DNA of 64,000 nucleotides from Diplocarpon mali (lineage: Eukaryota; Ascomycota; Leotiomycetes; Helotiales; Drepanopezizaceae): positions 208,662 through 272,661 of the forward strand of contig JAENRP010000018.1 of assembly GCA_024741835.1 (NCBI GenBank), given 5' to 3'. The stretch's first letter is position 1; each line of letters begins with the position of its first letter. The notes beneath the pieces are model-generated. The model made no database searches and was not told the DNA's origin. It saw only the letters and a list, made by a program, of their open reading frames with translations. The position numbers and the translations under genes are program-made. This document shows positions 35,640 to 45,652 of the stretch, in pieces.

Positions 35640-36153
35640 TCATTTCTTACCCCTCTTCTTTCCCTTCCCTTTTCCAGCCTGCTGCTGTCCATGTGCCCCC
35701 TTCACATTCACAGCCGCCGGCACCACAGGCGCACTCTCCTCCAGCTCTTCATCTTTCACTACACCTTCCTCCCTAACCTCTAACTCTGGCAACCCAGCCA
35801 TAGGCCTCGCCAGCCGTCCCAAGATCTGTATCAATCTAGATACCTCGGCCGCCTTGTTCGTCTCGTACTTCAGCGTCGTGCCACTGACGGGGTCATATGT
35901 TTTCAGAGTGAGTGTTGCGCGGGGTGCTGCGGGATCTGTGGTTGTGGAGGGCGTGGTTTGGGGTGCCGACTTGGAGTTGGACTTAGTGGAGGGAGGAGAG
36001 ACGGTGTATTTGGATGTGATGCGTGTCTGTACATTGGTCAGAGAGTTGGTGCCCTAGGGAAAGAGATGGAGATTAACGAACGGTGGATGGTCGCGCCTGA
36101 AGGAGGAGTGTCGATTGTGTAAGCCATGACTGAGCTGTGGGGAGGAGCGGCAT
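35640..36153 (-). CDS. SRP9: Signal recognition particle subunit SRP9/SRP21
   Basis: Alu-domain subunit of the signal recognition particle, which slows translation of secretory nascent chains. Exons on the minus strand: 36153-36082 and 36026-35640; 152 residues. The N-terminus MPLLPTAQSWLTQSTLLLQA is followed by ARPSTTRITSKYTV. A Ser/Thr/Pro-rich linker of about 25 residues replaces the direct connection found in animal SRP9, as in the fungal SRP21-like form. Then LTLKTYDPVSGTTLKYETNK and AAEVSRLIQILGRLARPMAG give the beta-sheet and C-terminal helix of the SRP9 fold. The tail ends in a Gly/Lys run (GKGKGKKRGKK) probably used for RNA contact. The intron has donor GTTCGT and acceptor TACAG; the nearer CCCTAG acceptor would break the family wording. 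Confidence 0.9.
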
Positions 36154-36834
36154 GTTACTACTTGGAGGCTTGCGAAGCACTGTGCGTGTGGGGGTGTTGA
36201 TGGCTTATTATGAGGGGTAGCTCGTGTGAGCTCCAGGACATGAAATAGTGGGGCAGGGAATAAGGTTGAAGCTAAATGAGAGTGTGGTTTCTGCTCCACT
36301 CAGATGTCGGTATATCACGATTTTAGCGAAAAAAATTCAGACTTCAATGTACCTTACCTACCTGCTGTAGGTATACTTAGTATTATCTAAATTCGAATCG
36401 AGAACTTGAACACCAGAATTCATGACTTTCATGTTGTGAGAGCTGTAAGAGTTATGAGAGCAGAATTATTAATTTCGCTATGCCAATAAAGACGTGGTGA
36501 GAAGATAATACATTTGGACCAAGATCGTATGTAAAAGTAGCATCTTCTTTCCAGTCTGAGTGCATATTTTAGATGCTTAAGTAGTTAACTCGGCTCTCAG
36601 TCTATAGGTATAGATCGAGCATAATCAAAGTCAATAAACATATCAGTTTCTGCTTAGTCATTCACCGCGGGGCTCTCGGTCGGTCAGGATCTCAAGTTCT
36701 TTTTCTAGAAACGCGATTGATGTCGTTCTCTGGCTGATACACAGGCACATAACACGTTTAGATTTTGCCCCCAGATTCCTAAGGATTTTATCTTGAATAT
36801 TGATAGAAATAATCTTAATCGCTGAAATCCTTGA
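36154..36834. other. Divergent intergenic region, SRP9 / DUF1308 gene
   Basis: 681 bp, clearly A+T-rich from about 36.3 to 36.8 kb. It holds both promoters. No gene or repeat recognised. Confidence 0.6.
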
Positions 36835-38517
36835 ATGGCCTCAGCAGCTTCCCCGATGCAATCTTGTCATTCCGATGACCAGTCACCTGAAGCCGATGGA
36901 TCTCAGTCTAACGATCTACATGAGAAAATAGCCAACGCCAACATCCTCGTATCAAGATATGGTACCACGACTCTTGCTCAGGATATGTATGGGCGGTGCA
37001 GGATACTGCTTGAAGAGCTTGAACAGTTCCAATCACATCTTAGGAGGTCGAACAAAGAGACTCGAGTGGAAGTGAAAACCTTCAAAAGCGGTATCGAATC
37101 TGAGATGCGAATACTGCACAAGGTATCTTATACAATACATTTGGTCAATGATAGATGTACTGATGTACTGATGTGCTATTTAAGCTCTCGAAATCTGACC
37201 CAAGTGATCCGAAAACACTACATGGCCTTCGATCTTCAAACTTCTCTTTCTATTCATCAGTATGGTACGTAACGTGGGGCCTCCTCGTTTTCTACTTGCA
37301 TTTCTCAGAAGAATTTCTCGGTCATGTAGTTGCTGACTTCACGCGTTCCAAGGTCTATAGCAAAGACCTGCAAGAGCATCACGGGCTTGGGGAAGAAGTT
37401 CTACAAAATACACGCTCAAGCTGATATTATTTCAGAAGATGGGTTGCACTGGACGAAAGTTTCTTCCGTGACGGAGAAGAGAATAATCTGGGATCTGGCG
37501 AAAGCCGGTTGGGTCGGCTCAAGCGATGAGAGCGAGGATGAAGCAATAGAATACGACGACAAACCTGAAGGGCTTCTGAAACAGGTAGAAGCTCTCCGTA
37601 AAGCCTCCCTTGCTACAGTTGTACACGGTCGGCACCCAAGAATTTCTCTTATTTTACCTAAAATTAAAGCTGTTCCGGACTCCAAAGAAGTTGCCAAAAT
37701 TCTGCAGAAAATTCGGGATCTTGGTGTCTTGATTAAAACATCCGAGGAAATTCCTATCGAGCCTCCTCGGCTTTCTGATGCTATTAGGAAAATGGCTGCC
37801 GAGCGATTCGAAACCTTCTCAGACACCCTGAACATCGATTGCACTACTTTACTCGCATTCGCCAGCGATTTATCTCATGGCCGAGTTGAACCTGCGCATT
37901 GGCATAACCGTGCCATATCGCGACAGATAGAAATGGAGGCGGAGGATTTATTGATACCAAGCAGTCTGTGGCCCGCGTGTGGAGCTCGGAAAATGGTATG
38001 CACGAAAGAAGCGGCAATCAGAATGCAGGAGATCATCGACACGATAGGCAGCGAGGCCGAAAGTAAACGCGCCTCACTGCTTCTTGGTGCCGGCGAGAAT
38101 GCATTGCTCGATAGACATCAACTCGTTCAGCAATTCCAGATCCTGACCAACTACCCAGTGCCTGTAGAGTGGTCGCTTCCAATAAAGATCGTCAACTTCG
38201 ATATGTCTAGGATCATGCCAAACCTGCCCCCTTTTGCAGCGAAAGCTTGCGAAAAGTTGACGGAAATAAACCAGTCGGTTTTCTTGTACGCCTGGGCACA
38301 TGGCTTGACAACACTAAGTAGTAATGCTACTGTTGCAAAAACCTTCGACCATGCGGTTCAAGACAGCTCTAATGAAGACAGTTATGGCCCAGACATATGG
38401 TTGTCACCATCTTGTCGATCATTGGCTGGGAAGGAGCAGAGTCAGAGAGGTTCTAGGAAAAAGAATTCGAGGCCAGGGACGCAAGTAGCAATGGAGTCAA
38501 GTATTGATTTAGCATAA
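36835..38517 (+). CDS. DUF1308 (C7orf25/UPF0415-like) protein
   Basis: Function unknown. Exons: 36835-37122, 37185-37264, 37353-38517; 510 residues. After a helical N-terminus (LLEELEQFQSHLRRSN), the spliced segment reads KLSKSDPSDPKTLHGLRSSN, then FYSSVWSIAKTCKSITGLGK, where the Trp codon is split by the second intron. The DUF1308 core follows: ADIISEDGLHWTKVSSVTEK and RIIWDLAKAGW, which in animal C7orf25 reads as a DIVADGGLEWVKVS-type motif. The C-terminal part has LNIDCTTLLAFASDLSHGR, an Asp-containing block typical of the family. The end is basic and Ser-rich. The domain has been linked to PIN-like nucleases in structure-based classifications, but I cannot confirm active-site residues here. 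Confidence 0.88.
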
Positions 38518-38803
38518 CCAAGCTTCAACAGTTGCATACAAAAACAAAATCATGATGCCAAGTTGCTAATGAAGTTTCATTTGAACGAAATGAGAAGGGA
38601 ATCCTCCGTCTTTTATTGATCGGAGTCGCGATGTTGGTCTCAGCAGCCATGCCGGGTCATCGAGCAGTTCCTAGCAGAGAAAATCTCGGAAATTATGCCC
38701 AGCTATGAAAACCCCAAACGCCACATCTCGAAATGCAATTCTAGGGTATCCAACAAAATAAAAGTTCCCAGCGAATGCAAGCAAAAACAACTGCACCTCC
38801 TAA

Positions 38804-40021
38804 CTACGCCAAACTCAGATCCGGAACCCAGAAAATTACTTCCTTGTCAGCCGTAGCAAAGAAGTTATACCGCGGATTGAACGCAACGACAGCTGAATCC
38901 CCATTATACTCGAGCTCTTGGATTGGCGTCAAGAAGCTCTCGGAAGCCGAAGCGAGTGTGTCCCATACAAGAACATTCTGCCCTCGCGATCCACTGATCA
39001 CGTATCTTCCGTCTGGAGTGAAGCAGCAGTCACCTGTTGTAGAATACAAATACTCGCTGGACTGTGGGCTCAAACCCTCTAGGTTATGATCGCCACCACA
39101 TAGCCGGCGTACACTTCCCTGCGCCCGGCGGAGAGCAGCTTTCAGATGACCATCAAAAGCATCAAGAAGGAAATGACTTTGGCCCGCCGTGCCAAGCAGA
39201 ATATGTTTCCCATCGTTCGAAAACTCAAGCCTATTCCAGCCTTTACTGACCGATTTCGGCATTTCGGTGGAGTAGGGCAGCATGTCAAAAGTAGAGAAAG
39301 GCTCTCGGTCGTAATTTCGGAAGTCGTAGAGCAGGATGGAGCAGGTGGTTGGGGAGGCCACTGCGAATACGTTGCCGGACGGGTCCCAGGCTGAGAGGTA
39401 GGCGCCGTTGAGTAGGAGTTTTCCACAGTGGTTCTTGGTGGCTGCGTCCCAGATGCGGAGCGTGTTGTCCTCGCTGCAGGAGATGAAATTGTCCTGGCCT
39501 GGATGAAGGGAGAGACACGTGACGGTATCATCGTGGCCCTCGAAGTAGCGCAAGTAGGAGTTGTCATGGGTGGAAAGATAGCGGATGGTATCTACATTTG
39601 ATGAGTATTGTATGAAGGAATTGTGAGAATAGAGACATACGGTTCAATTTCGTACTGGCATGGATGATGCAGCCAGTTGCGTGGCCAAAGATAGCGTGAT
39701 TGACACCGTACTTCTGACTCAGGAGCGGCTTGTGATGTTTGCCTTCTTTCACGTTGTAAATTTGCATCGTGTGGTCACTCTCAGATGTGAGAAGCTGGCC
39801 ACCTTCGTCATCAAAATCGAGTGAGACTATCGTAGTCGGTTGGGATGGACCTTTTTCGCGACGGAAGTGCTACATCGTATCAGTGTTGTTCAGTCTAATG
39901 TCAGAGAGCTTGCCTTTGTCGGTCGGTACAACGATATCATTTCTGAAAGTATTGCAGTCTGTTGGACTCCATTGGCCTTAGTACCCATGGGCGAGTCGAT
40001 TGCCATTGGGGTTGTCGACAT
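38804..40021 (-). CDS. SWD2: WD40 protein SWD2 (WDR82) of COMPASS and cleavage/polyadenylation factor
   Basis: Subunit shared by the Set1/COMPASS H3K4 methyltransferase and, in yeast, the mRNA 3'-end processing factor. Exons on the minus strand: 40021-39914, 39869-39641, 39591-38804; 374 residues. WD repeat blades are visible as TIVSLDFDDEGGQLLTSESD, DTVTCLSLHPGQDNFISCSE with DNTLRIWD, and GRYVISGSRGQNVLVWD. TIRYLSTHDNSYLRYFEGHD is the segment most typical of Swd2/WDR82. The first intron (39913-39870) appears to use a GC donor (AAAG/GCAAGC) with an ordinary TAG acceptor: no GT is available in a position that joins LYRPTK to HFRREKG in frame. The start was set at MSTTPMAIDS; the frame upstream has no ATG. 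Confidence 0.92.
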
Positions 40022-40928
40022 CTCTGCAGATTGTTGCTTGTGAACAATCTTGGAAAACTTGTTTCGAAGCCCCAACTAGTATATCTTTTGACTCTTGCAG
40101 CCGCTAGTTATCTGCATACATTGACTAGCGCCATCCATTTATAGCCAGGGATTCAAAGAGAGATGAATACGGGCCGACATGTGTTGCGATAACGTGATAC
40201 TTGGTACATGCCCGAAATAATGTACATTCACAGTCTGTACGCTATTCTAAAGGTTTCTATTGCAAGGGGAGCGTTATAAGGGTATTACCCCACGATAAAT
40301 TCATATCAACTCGCCGCTTTTCAAGCTAGAAAGCAAGACTTTCAAATGGAATCCTTATTAAGTACACCTACACCAAAGACCCTGATAAAACAGACCTCTT
40401 GCGATGAACGATTACGCTGTTAAACCCTATTCTTTAACGCCGGTTGGACTGAAGATCAAATCGCCCATTATTAAACCTTACTCGACGTCAAGTGAATACG
40501 CTCTAACTCGCCTGACCCCTTAACAAGAAAATAAAAGCAGCACTGCCAAGTACCTAGAGTGCACGGTCTAGAATTTTACATTATTTCGGCTTTGTATGAA
40601 GTATGTTTAGTTTTGTAAACTCTGATTGGCTGATATAGCGCTCTGTAGCCCGAGGCTCAAGGTAGCTCCATCTTTGGTAGGTCGACACCAGGAATATCAG
40701 TGCCAGAAAAAGTCCAGCGAGATTGTCAGTTATAAGCGACACATAAGCAACTATAACGAGGAACTGGCGCTCTGACCACGTAATCAGGTTGCCGAGAGCC
40801 AATTCGCCGTTATAGTCCCCAACGAAGGCGCGGCTTTGTGATCCAATCTATAGCTTTACGACAGCACAATTGGCGTCTCAATCACACCAAGCATATCCAC
40901 CCTCTGAGGGTGTAGGTGAAGCGCCGAC
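40022..40928. other. Divergent intergenic region containing a transposase relic
   Basis: 907 bp between SWD2 and OAC1. The central part is A+T-rich and holds the Tc1-like relic described separately. A minus-strand ORF at 40581-40802 has a hydrophobic stretch but no support as a gene. Terminal inverted repeats were not identified. Confidence 0.6.
40346..40530 (+). pseudogene. Decayed Tc1/mariner-like transposase N-terminus with RIP-type stops
   Basis: From an ATG at 40346 the frame reads MESLLSTPTPKTLIKQ, then CDERLRC, stop, TLFFNAGWTEDQIAHY, stop, TLLDVK, stop. The order and wording match the helix-turn-helix N-terminus of fungal Tc1-like transposases (RDxRLxxQTLxxAGWTxxQIA). The two TAA stops stand where Gln (CAA) would be expected, and the TGA may replace CGA or CAA, so all fit C-to-T changes, as made by repeat-induced point mutation. 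Further downstream the similarity fades. Not functional. Confidence 0.6.
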
Positions 40929-42008
40929 ATGGCTACCACTTTAGGGTATTTCTTGAAGGTAGAGGCGGGGATGTACCTGCTAATGGAGACAGAGCCTTTG
41001 TTGCTGGCGGCATTGCAGCTTGCGGAGCGGTGACTGCTACACACCCATTTGAAGCAGTTAAGATCCGGTGAGCCACCCACGTCCAAGTCTCAACAACCAC
41101 GCTGACCTTGAGCAAAAAGCATGCAGCTGCAGGGTGAGCTTCAGGAGAAGGCTCTGCAACCGCGCATGTACAAGGGACCTTTTCACGGCGTCTCAGTCAT
41201 CGTTCGCAATGAGGGGATCCGAGGTATCTATCGCGGAATAGGCGCTGCATATGTCTACCAGATGATTCTCAATGGCTGCCGGCTGGGCTTCTACGAACCG
41301 ATACGAGAGACTGTTACCTCTGCGATTTACACGGATTCGAAGACGCAAAGTTTAGGGGTAAATATATTTTCCGGAGCTTCATCTGGGATCTTGGGCGCTG
41401 CAGCTGGGAGCCCGTTCTTCTTGGTTAAGACGAGGTTACAGAGTTTCTCACCATTCGCTCCAGTGGGAACGCAACACAACTACAAGAATGCGGTTGATGG
41501 TATGAGACTTATTTACAAGGGTGAAGGTACTACAGGTCTGTATAGAGGGGTTGGGGCTGCCATGGTGAGGACGGGGTTCGGCAGCTCTGTGCAGTTACCA
41601 ACATACTTCTTTGCAAAGAGAAGACTTGTAAAACATTTTGGATTACAAGAGGGTCCTGCATTGCATCTGGCGAGTAGCACTGCAAGTGGGTTTGTGGTAT
41701 GCTGTGTAATGCATCCTCCAGGTGAGTTGGCCCGGCGACTCCTAAGGGAAACTGCTAAATCGGACAAAGATACCATTATGTCACGCATGTACAACCAGAA
41801 CGGAAACCTTTACTCAGGCGTGTTTGATTGTCTAGCGAAGACAGTGAAGACCGAGGGTGTGTTCGCTATGTATAAAGGATTTTTGCCTCATCTAGCCAGA
41901 ATCTTACCCCACACCATCCTGACCTTGAGTCTGGCTGAGCAGACCAACAAGTTGATGCGGAAGTTCGAAAACAAGATTCTTTCGTCGAATGAGAAGAAAA
42001 TCATTTAA
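40929..42008 (+). CDS. OAC1: Mitochondrial oxaloacetate/sulfate carrier OAC1
   Basis: Inner-membrane carrier of the SLC25 family; in yeast it transports oxaloacetate, sulfate and alpha-isopropylmalate. Exons: 40929-40945 (17 nt), 40993-41067, 41120-41721, 41770-42008; 310 residues. Three carrier repeats are visible. The signatures are HPFEAVKIRMQLQGEL in repeat 1, GSPFFLVKTRLQSFSP in repeat 2 and a diverged HPPDTIMSRMYNQNG in repeat 3, followed by LYKGF-type endings (GIYRGIGAAYVYQMI, GLYRGVGAAMVRTGF, MYKGFLPHLARILPH). The third intron is 48 nt with no in-frame stop, so an unspliced reading adds 16 residues inside the third signature; removing it restores the OAC1 pattern. The 5' start is inferred from exact phase fit and gives MATTLGAFVAGGIAACGAV. 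Convergent with NCS2, 135 bp apart. Confidence 0.92.
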
Positions 42009-42143
42009 ATCAATCCACGGCAGAACTCACTGCCTATTGTATATTGAAAAATCTGGCTGCACATCAAGGGAGGTAGGTGTCAAAAAGGCCGAGGCAATTT
42101 GCTCTGACAGAATTGTTTTTTTCTTAAGAATTTGGGTTGAATT

Positions 42144-43329
42144 TCAGCCATTGATAGACCTAGAGCAACCGTAGCATATAATACTGTGGTCATTTTCTCT
42201 AACAGGCCTCGAATACGGATTTTGATCACCGCCCCAGCCACATATCCCATCGGTACCTTCGGAAACTCCGAGCCCGCATAGGCCACAGCCCGTTGTAATA
42301 TCATTGTTCAGAGGCTTCAGCTTGCTGGATGTTCGAACAACATTTGCAACAATGCTCGGGTAATTTTGCTCTACTGATTCGAAATATTGGATCATCAAAT
42401 CATCGATAGTAGTTAATTTGGAGGAAGCAGATATGTGAGATGATGCATTTTGATACACAATCAGATCCGTGAGGGGAGGTTTAGTCAAAGAACCGAAAGC
42501 GACAAGTTCTTTCTTGAGCAGATCCCGCATGGGGTAATTAAATCCAACGCCAAATGATGACATCCCTTCAGAGACTTTCCATGGCAATGAGAAGCCACGG
42601 CCCTTGGCAGTCTCAGTAAGGGTCTTTTCAGCGAGTCTTGTTGTAGAGTCACCGAACAGTATACTCTCGCAGTCGTTTCTCTTCGCAACGTCCACTAGGA
42701 GTCGGGCGAGTAGAGTAGTAGCGATATCCTTGCGTGAGGTCGCTGAAGGCATGGAGCCGATAAGCGCTTGCAGTTTCTCCACTCCAGGCTTGTGGGCGGT
42801 GTCTTGCGGCGGAGCAGATATTCCCAAAGTTTTCCAATCTATGTTGTCCAACAGTAGTGCATCCTCAAGGCCAAAGGAGGAATATGCGTGTCTGGGAAAA
42901 CGAGCCATGTACTTCTTCAGTAGGGCAGCGGAATCATCTCTGTCCATAGCATCCAGATAAATATCTATATGGACCACCTGGAGCTCGTACGCGGCTCGAT
43001 TCATCCGGTCGAATTGGCTTTGGAGATGCTGATCCAAGATATGTAACAAAGAAGCAGATGAAGGCCCAAAGGAGAGAGCGAATAAGAGCTTCGTCGGAAC
43101 CATTGTTGAACCCCGTATACGATATGTTTCCATCCGCTTTATGGCCTTGGTTGTGACATATTGAGTAAAACACTTGCTAAGTCCTGTTAGTATGACTACT
43201 GGAAACATTCGTGGAGACTCACCTGCACACTGTATCTGATCGAATTTGTTGCGTTGCTGATTCTTTCTTGCATCTCTTACATGTCAAATCTGCAGCACCT
43301 TTGGTGTCTTTATTACCTGAGTCTGCCAT
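42144..43329 (-). CDS. NCS2: Cytoplasmic tRNA 2-thiolation protein NCS2/CTU2
   Basis: With NCS6/CTU1 it forms the 2-thiouridine at wobble U34 of Lys, Glu and Gln tRNAs, using sulfur passed through Urm1. Exons on the minus strand: 43329-43223 and 43176-42144; 379 residues. Two N-terminal CxxC pairs, LTCKRCKKESA and TVCSKCFTQYV, the second spanning the intron, are followed by LLFALSFGPSSASLLHILDQ, the degenerate PP-loop region. RKDIATTLLARLLVDVAKRN and ESILFGDSTTRLAEKTL are typical of CTU2. The C-terminus carries two further pairs, GCGLCGLG and ICYGCSRS. Start chosen at MADSGNKDTKGAADL. The gene is divergent from the PTM1-like gene, with 397 bp between starts. Confidence 0.94.
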
Positions 43330-43726
43330 GCTTGGAAGGTATCTCGTTATTGGGAAGGGAAACTAGTGTTACTGAAGAACGCGGCTGAACAAGGCAAGGC
43401 TCTTGGAGTGGGTCCGTCCACTAGCGCCAGCTTAAAATGTACGTTGCGTGTTAACCTCTTTCCTCGACAGCCTTCAATTTCTCCGTCAATTCGCCGCCCT
43501 ACTGTCTCAGTTCAGTTTTTGTGAAATAATTTTTGGATGGCCACATGCTTTGTAATTTTGTTACAAGTCCCGACTGTCCAGGGTGTTAAAAAAATACCAA
43601 GCGCCGGGAGTCCCGCCACGAGGCTACAGCGTATGATTTCGCGATTTGTTTATCTCCTCAATTAGGAAATCCAGGTCGTGAACTATCGCCCATCCGAAAG
43701 TCTCTGCCTTGAGGCATCGATTGATC
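43330..43726. other. Divergent promoter region, NCS2 / PTM1-like
   Basis: 397 bp between two start codons. A run of six or more A residues near 43590 and G+C-rich CGCCGGGAG next to it are the only local features. No gene. Confidence 0.6.
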
Positions 43727-45652
43727 ATGAGGAGCTGGCTTCATAGCCTCTTCCTGCTTGGGCTGTCTACTATGACAGCCAGCGCATTGGAGATGAAGAT
43801 GGTCAGTCAATAGGTATGGAAATTTCAGAGTGTTTCTAAATTGAACAGAATCAGCAAGATGAAAATCGGCAGCTTTGCGCAGGAATGTACAGCCGTGATG
43901 CTTGGGGAGGAGCGGTCGATCCATATATCCTTGTCAAGTTCACAGCAGACACTGCAGAAGACGAATCGGACCCAATTACGAGCTTGGTTATTTTCGAGTG
44001 GAAAGATTACGATTTGATAGGGGTCTACCCGACAGCGGATTCAATTACGGTACTTGGGAGGCCCAGTATAGGTTCTTATACATGAATACTGATATTTGGC
44101 GCAGAAAGAGTACGTATGCGATACCGAAGCGATCGAAAATAAGTTCTGTAATGCCAACCAAACTGGAGAATTTATCTTGGCGGAAAATGCGACAGAAGCT
44201 TCGAAGAACTTGCTCTTTACAAAGGCCGTACATCTCAAGGATCCTGGCCTGCCGATCAACTACGCCATTAAGAAGACTGGGTATTACTGCGTTGGTACAA
44301 CTGCGTTTTTTCCAGCAGATGTGCAATATACGGCCGTGGTTGAGTTTCGAAATGCCTACGGAGAGCTTCCGGCCGCTCAGATTGCGAAACTTTCGTTTTA
44401 TGGAGGAATTACAATTGTCTATGCAGTCATTGGAGCGTGGGTTACGATATATATGCCTCTGCTTCTATCTTTTGCTTACCAGGTTTCAGCTTCTGGGCTT
44501 TCCTATATGCTCAGCATCGGCACGATATATGTAAGATGACCTGTTCCAAAGCTTTGCCCAATACTCACATAAACTTTTAGTGCCCGTACAAAACTATATT
44601 ACTGCAATCATCCTATTCTTGATTGTTGAAATGCTGATGACATGGCTCTTCTACGGTTCGCTCCAGCCGAATCCTTGGGTTTACTTTGCTGATTGTTTTA
44701 GACTACATGAATCGTAACGGCTCCAATATTGGCTCAAAAGTACTGATGATTGTAGTCGCGATTTTAAACGCTGGTAGAAACTCGTTTTCTTTCTTCCTAT
44801 TACTTATTGTTTGTATGGGATATGGTGTTGTCAAGCCCAATCTTGGCAAGACCATGATCTATGTTCGCTATCTCGCCGGTGCACACTTTGTGTTTGGCTT
44901 GATCTATTCTATTGCCAGCTTGACTGTTACTCCTGAGACTGCCGGTGAGTTCCAAATGTCTTCACATGAATAACTTCACTTAACCAAACATAGGCCCTCT
45001 TGTACTATTCGTCATATTACCATTGGCAGGCACTCTCACAGCTTTCTATGTTTGGACCTTGAACTCTCTCAATATGACTATGAAGGACCTTTTTGAACGC
45101 AAGCAGACCCAGAAGTTTTCGATGTACCGCAAGCTTTGGTGGGCAATCCTAGGATCCATCCTGGTCATATTCGGATTCTTCTTCTTCAACTCCTTCACAT
45201 TCGCCTCAGCAGGAGATCCAGATTTCGTGCCCTTCCACTGGAAGACCCGATGGTTCATTCTCGACGGCTGGCTGAATCTCGTCTATCTGGGTGATGTAGT
45301 CTTTATTGCGTACATGTGGAGACCAACCGCGAATAACAAAAGGTTCGCAATGAGTGATGAGCTGGCTCAAGATGACGAAGGCTTCGAGATTGCCGATTTT
45401 GGGGCAGACGAAGATGAAGATGACGACGTAGAAAATACAGGCGCACACAGAGGTAACAGGACACAGCCAGGACAAGAAGGCCCTCGGTATGACCCGCCTT
45501 CGGGAGCCAACACGGCAAAACCTATCCCTAGAGAGAGTTTAGATGGCGATACGATTTTTGCAGTGGGTGAGGATGGAGATAGGTGGTCGGAAGATGAGAG
45601 CGATGATGAGGAGCAAGGGAAACTCGTTACGAAGCATCCGAAAGATACGTAA
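43727..45652 (+). CDS. Seven-transmembrane PTM1/GPR107 (Lung_7-TM_R) family protein
   Basis: Golgi/endosomal membrane protein of the Ptm1 family (role in trafficking suggested for relatives). Exons: 43727-43801, 43849-44049, 44105-44436, 44490-44530 (41 nt), 44581-44655, 44702-44944, 44994-45652; 541 residues, all junctions in phase. The signal peptide MRSWLHSLFLLGLSTMTASA is followed by a lumenal beta-rich domain with Cys residues (QLCAGMYSRDAWGG, EYVCDTEAIENKFC). Seven helices start at LSFYGGITIVYAVIGAFWAF. AQHRHDILPVQNYITAIILF, NAGRNSFSFFLLLIVCMGYG and VKPNLGKTMIYVRYLAGAH are the most conserved parts. The cytosolic tail of about 110 residues is acidic (DEDEDDDVEN) and ends in KHPKDT. Confidence 0.92.

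Noticed and set aside
40581..40802. 73-codon minus-strand ORF with a hydrophobic segment
   Set aside because: It lies within or beside the decayed transposon region and has no known relatives; most likely a chance frame in A+T-rich DNA.
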